Part shown: positions 63,819-64,000 of the stretch, piece by piece
Layout: every line of letters begins with the position of its first letter
Numbering within the stretch: the first letter of the stretch is position 1
Source of the DNA: Pelagibacterium nitratireducens
GTDB lineage: Bacteria > Pseudomonadota > Alphaproteobacteria > Rhizobiales > Devosiaceae
Length of the DNA: 64,000 nucleotides
Reading direction: 5' to 3'
Assembly: GCF_037044555.1 (NCBI RefSeq)
Contig: NZ_CP146275.1
Location: forward strand, 2,956,501-3,020,500
Position numbers and translations under genes: made by a program
Notes under the pieces: generated by a model
Databases searched by the model: none
The model's input: the letters and a program-made list of their open reading frames with translations, nothing else
Told to the model about the DNA's origin: nothing

Positions 63819-64000
63819 ATGTTCAGTCTCAAGAAAACTCTCGCCGGTCTGACTGCCGTTGCCCTTATGGGCGCTGCACCGGCTGCTGTCGTCGCCCAGG
63901 ACATGCCGGGCGAAGGCGTTACGGTCAATATGGCTCAGGCGACCTGGGATACCGGTTGGTTCCACGCCGAAATCTATCGTCAGCTCATCTCCGAGCTGGG
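63819..64000 (+). CDS. proX: Glycine betaine-binding protein (partial, runs off the window)
   Basis: The first 60 residues only, from ATG 63819 with AAAGGAG 11 bp upstream. A Sec signal peptide (LAGLTAVALMGAAPAAVVAQ) is followed by VTVNMAQATWDTGWFHAEIY, the mature N-terminus of OpuAC/ProX-type betaine-binding proteins. It completes the proVWX importer. Confidence 0.88.
   Translation, partial: MFSLKKTLAGLTAVALMGAAPAAVVAQDMPGEGVTVNMAQATWDTGWFHAEIYRQLISEL

Overview
The window is GC-rich alphaproteobacterial DNA, most like a Hyphomicrobiales (Devosiaceae/Pelagibacterium-type) chromosome. This is inferred from gene content and protein style only. It holds host sequence at both ends (1-12606 and 61059-64000) interrupted by a 48.45 kb integrated element. 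The element boundaries are visible: an exact 41-bp direct repeat lies at 12607-12647 and 61059-61099, and the right copy is the 3' part of an intact tRNA-Gly(CCC) gene on the minus strand.

Host, left: two small conserved proteins; a glutarate-type module (CaiB/BaiF CoA-transferase, glutaryl-CoA dehydrogenase, divergent LysR regulator); then an osmoprotection locus with choXWV (choline ABC importer) divergent from betI-betC-betB-betA (choline-O-sulfate to choline to betaine aldehyde to glycine betaine). A perfect 9+9 bp palindrome between choX and betI is the likely BetI operator. Host, right: tRNA-Gly and a second quaternary-amine importer, proV-proW-proX (proX runs off the window). The island has separated two osmolyte loci that were formerly adjacent.

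Island, catabolic cargo (about 14.2-28.9 kb): an IS3-family copy, a MarR regulator, and a phthalate-type set: Rieske oxygenase (+), divergent reductase, dihydrodiol dehydrogenase and 4,5-dihydroxyphthalate decarboxylase (-), a TAXI-TRAP importer, a secreted alpha/beta hydrolase, a frameshifted FAH-family gene, a DHA2-type MFS transporter and a truncated hydrolase. Four exact copies of TTAG-N4-CTAA sit just upstream of the cargo transcription units and look like one regulon. A scrapyard follows (28.9-32.6 kb): IS110 remnant, EamA transporter, wrecked aldehyde dehydrogenase, intact IS5/IS427-type element.

Island, plasmid-like backbone (32.6-46.6 kb): a repeat-rich region, a DUF3987 ATPase, a small possible DNA-binding protein, a 554-aa protein I do not recognise, DUF736, a ParA-like ATPase, a membrane LysM-like protein, a VirD4/TraG-type coupling protein, a MobF (TraA/TrwC) relaxase-helicase and three more coupled genes. 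No mating-pair-formation (VirB/Trb) genes are present, so the element looks mobilizable rather than self-transmissible. Two short sequence families tie the backbone together: tandem 9-mers of TTTTGKCAR type, and a 26-bp G-rich leader in front of three genes.

Inside the backbone an antirestriction gene (ardC) is split exactly at its HELVH zinc motif by a 5.9 kb element: three ATGA-overlapping tyrosine recombinases (a Recombinase-In-Trio, RIT, arrangement) plus a divergent chrB-chrA chromate-resistance pair, all enclosed by 27-bp perfect terminal inverted repeats. As I recall, RIT elements usually carry only their recombinases, so one with a resistance passenger is the most unusual object here.

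Island, right end (53.5-61.0 kb): a compact defence/stability block (winged-helix protein, a type IIG-like restriction-methylase, then toxin, antitoxin, unknown protein and PIN protein coupled by overlapping stop/start codons) and the tyrosine integrase beside the tRNA gene.
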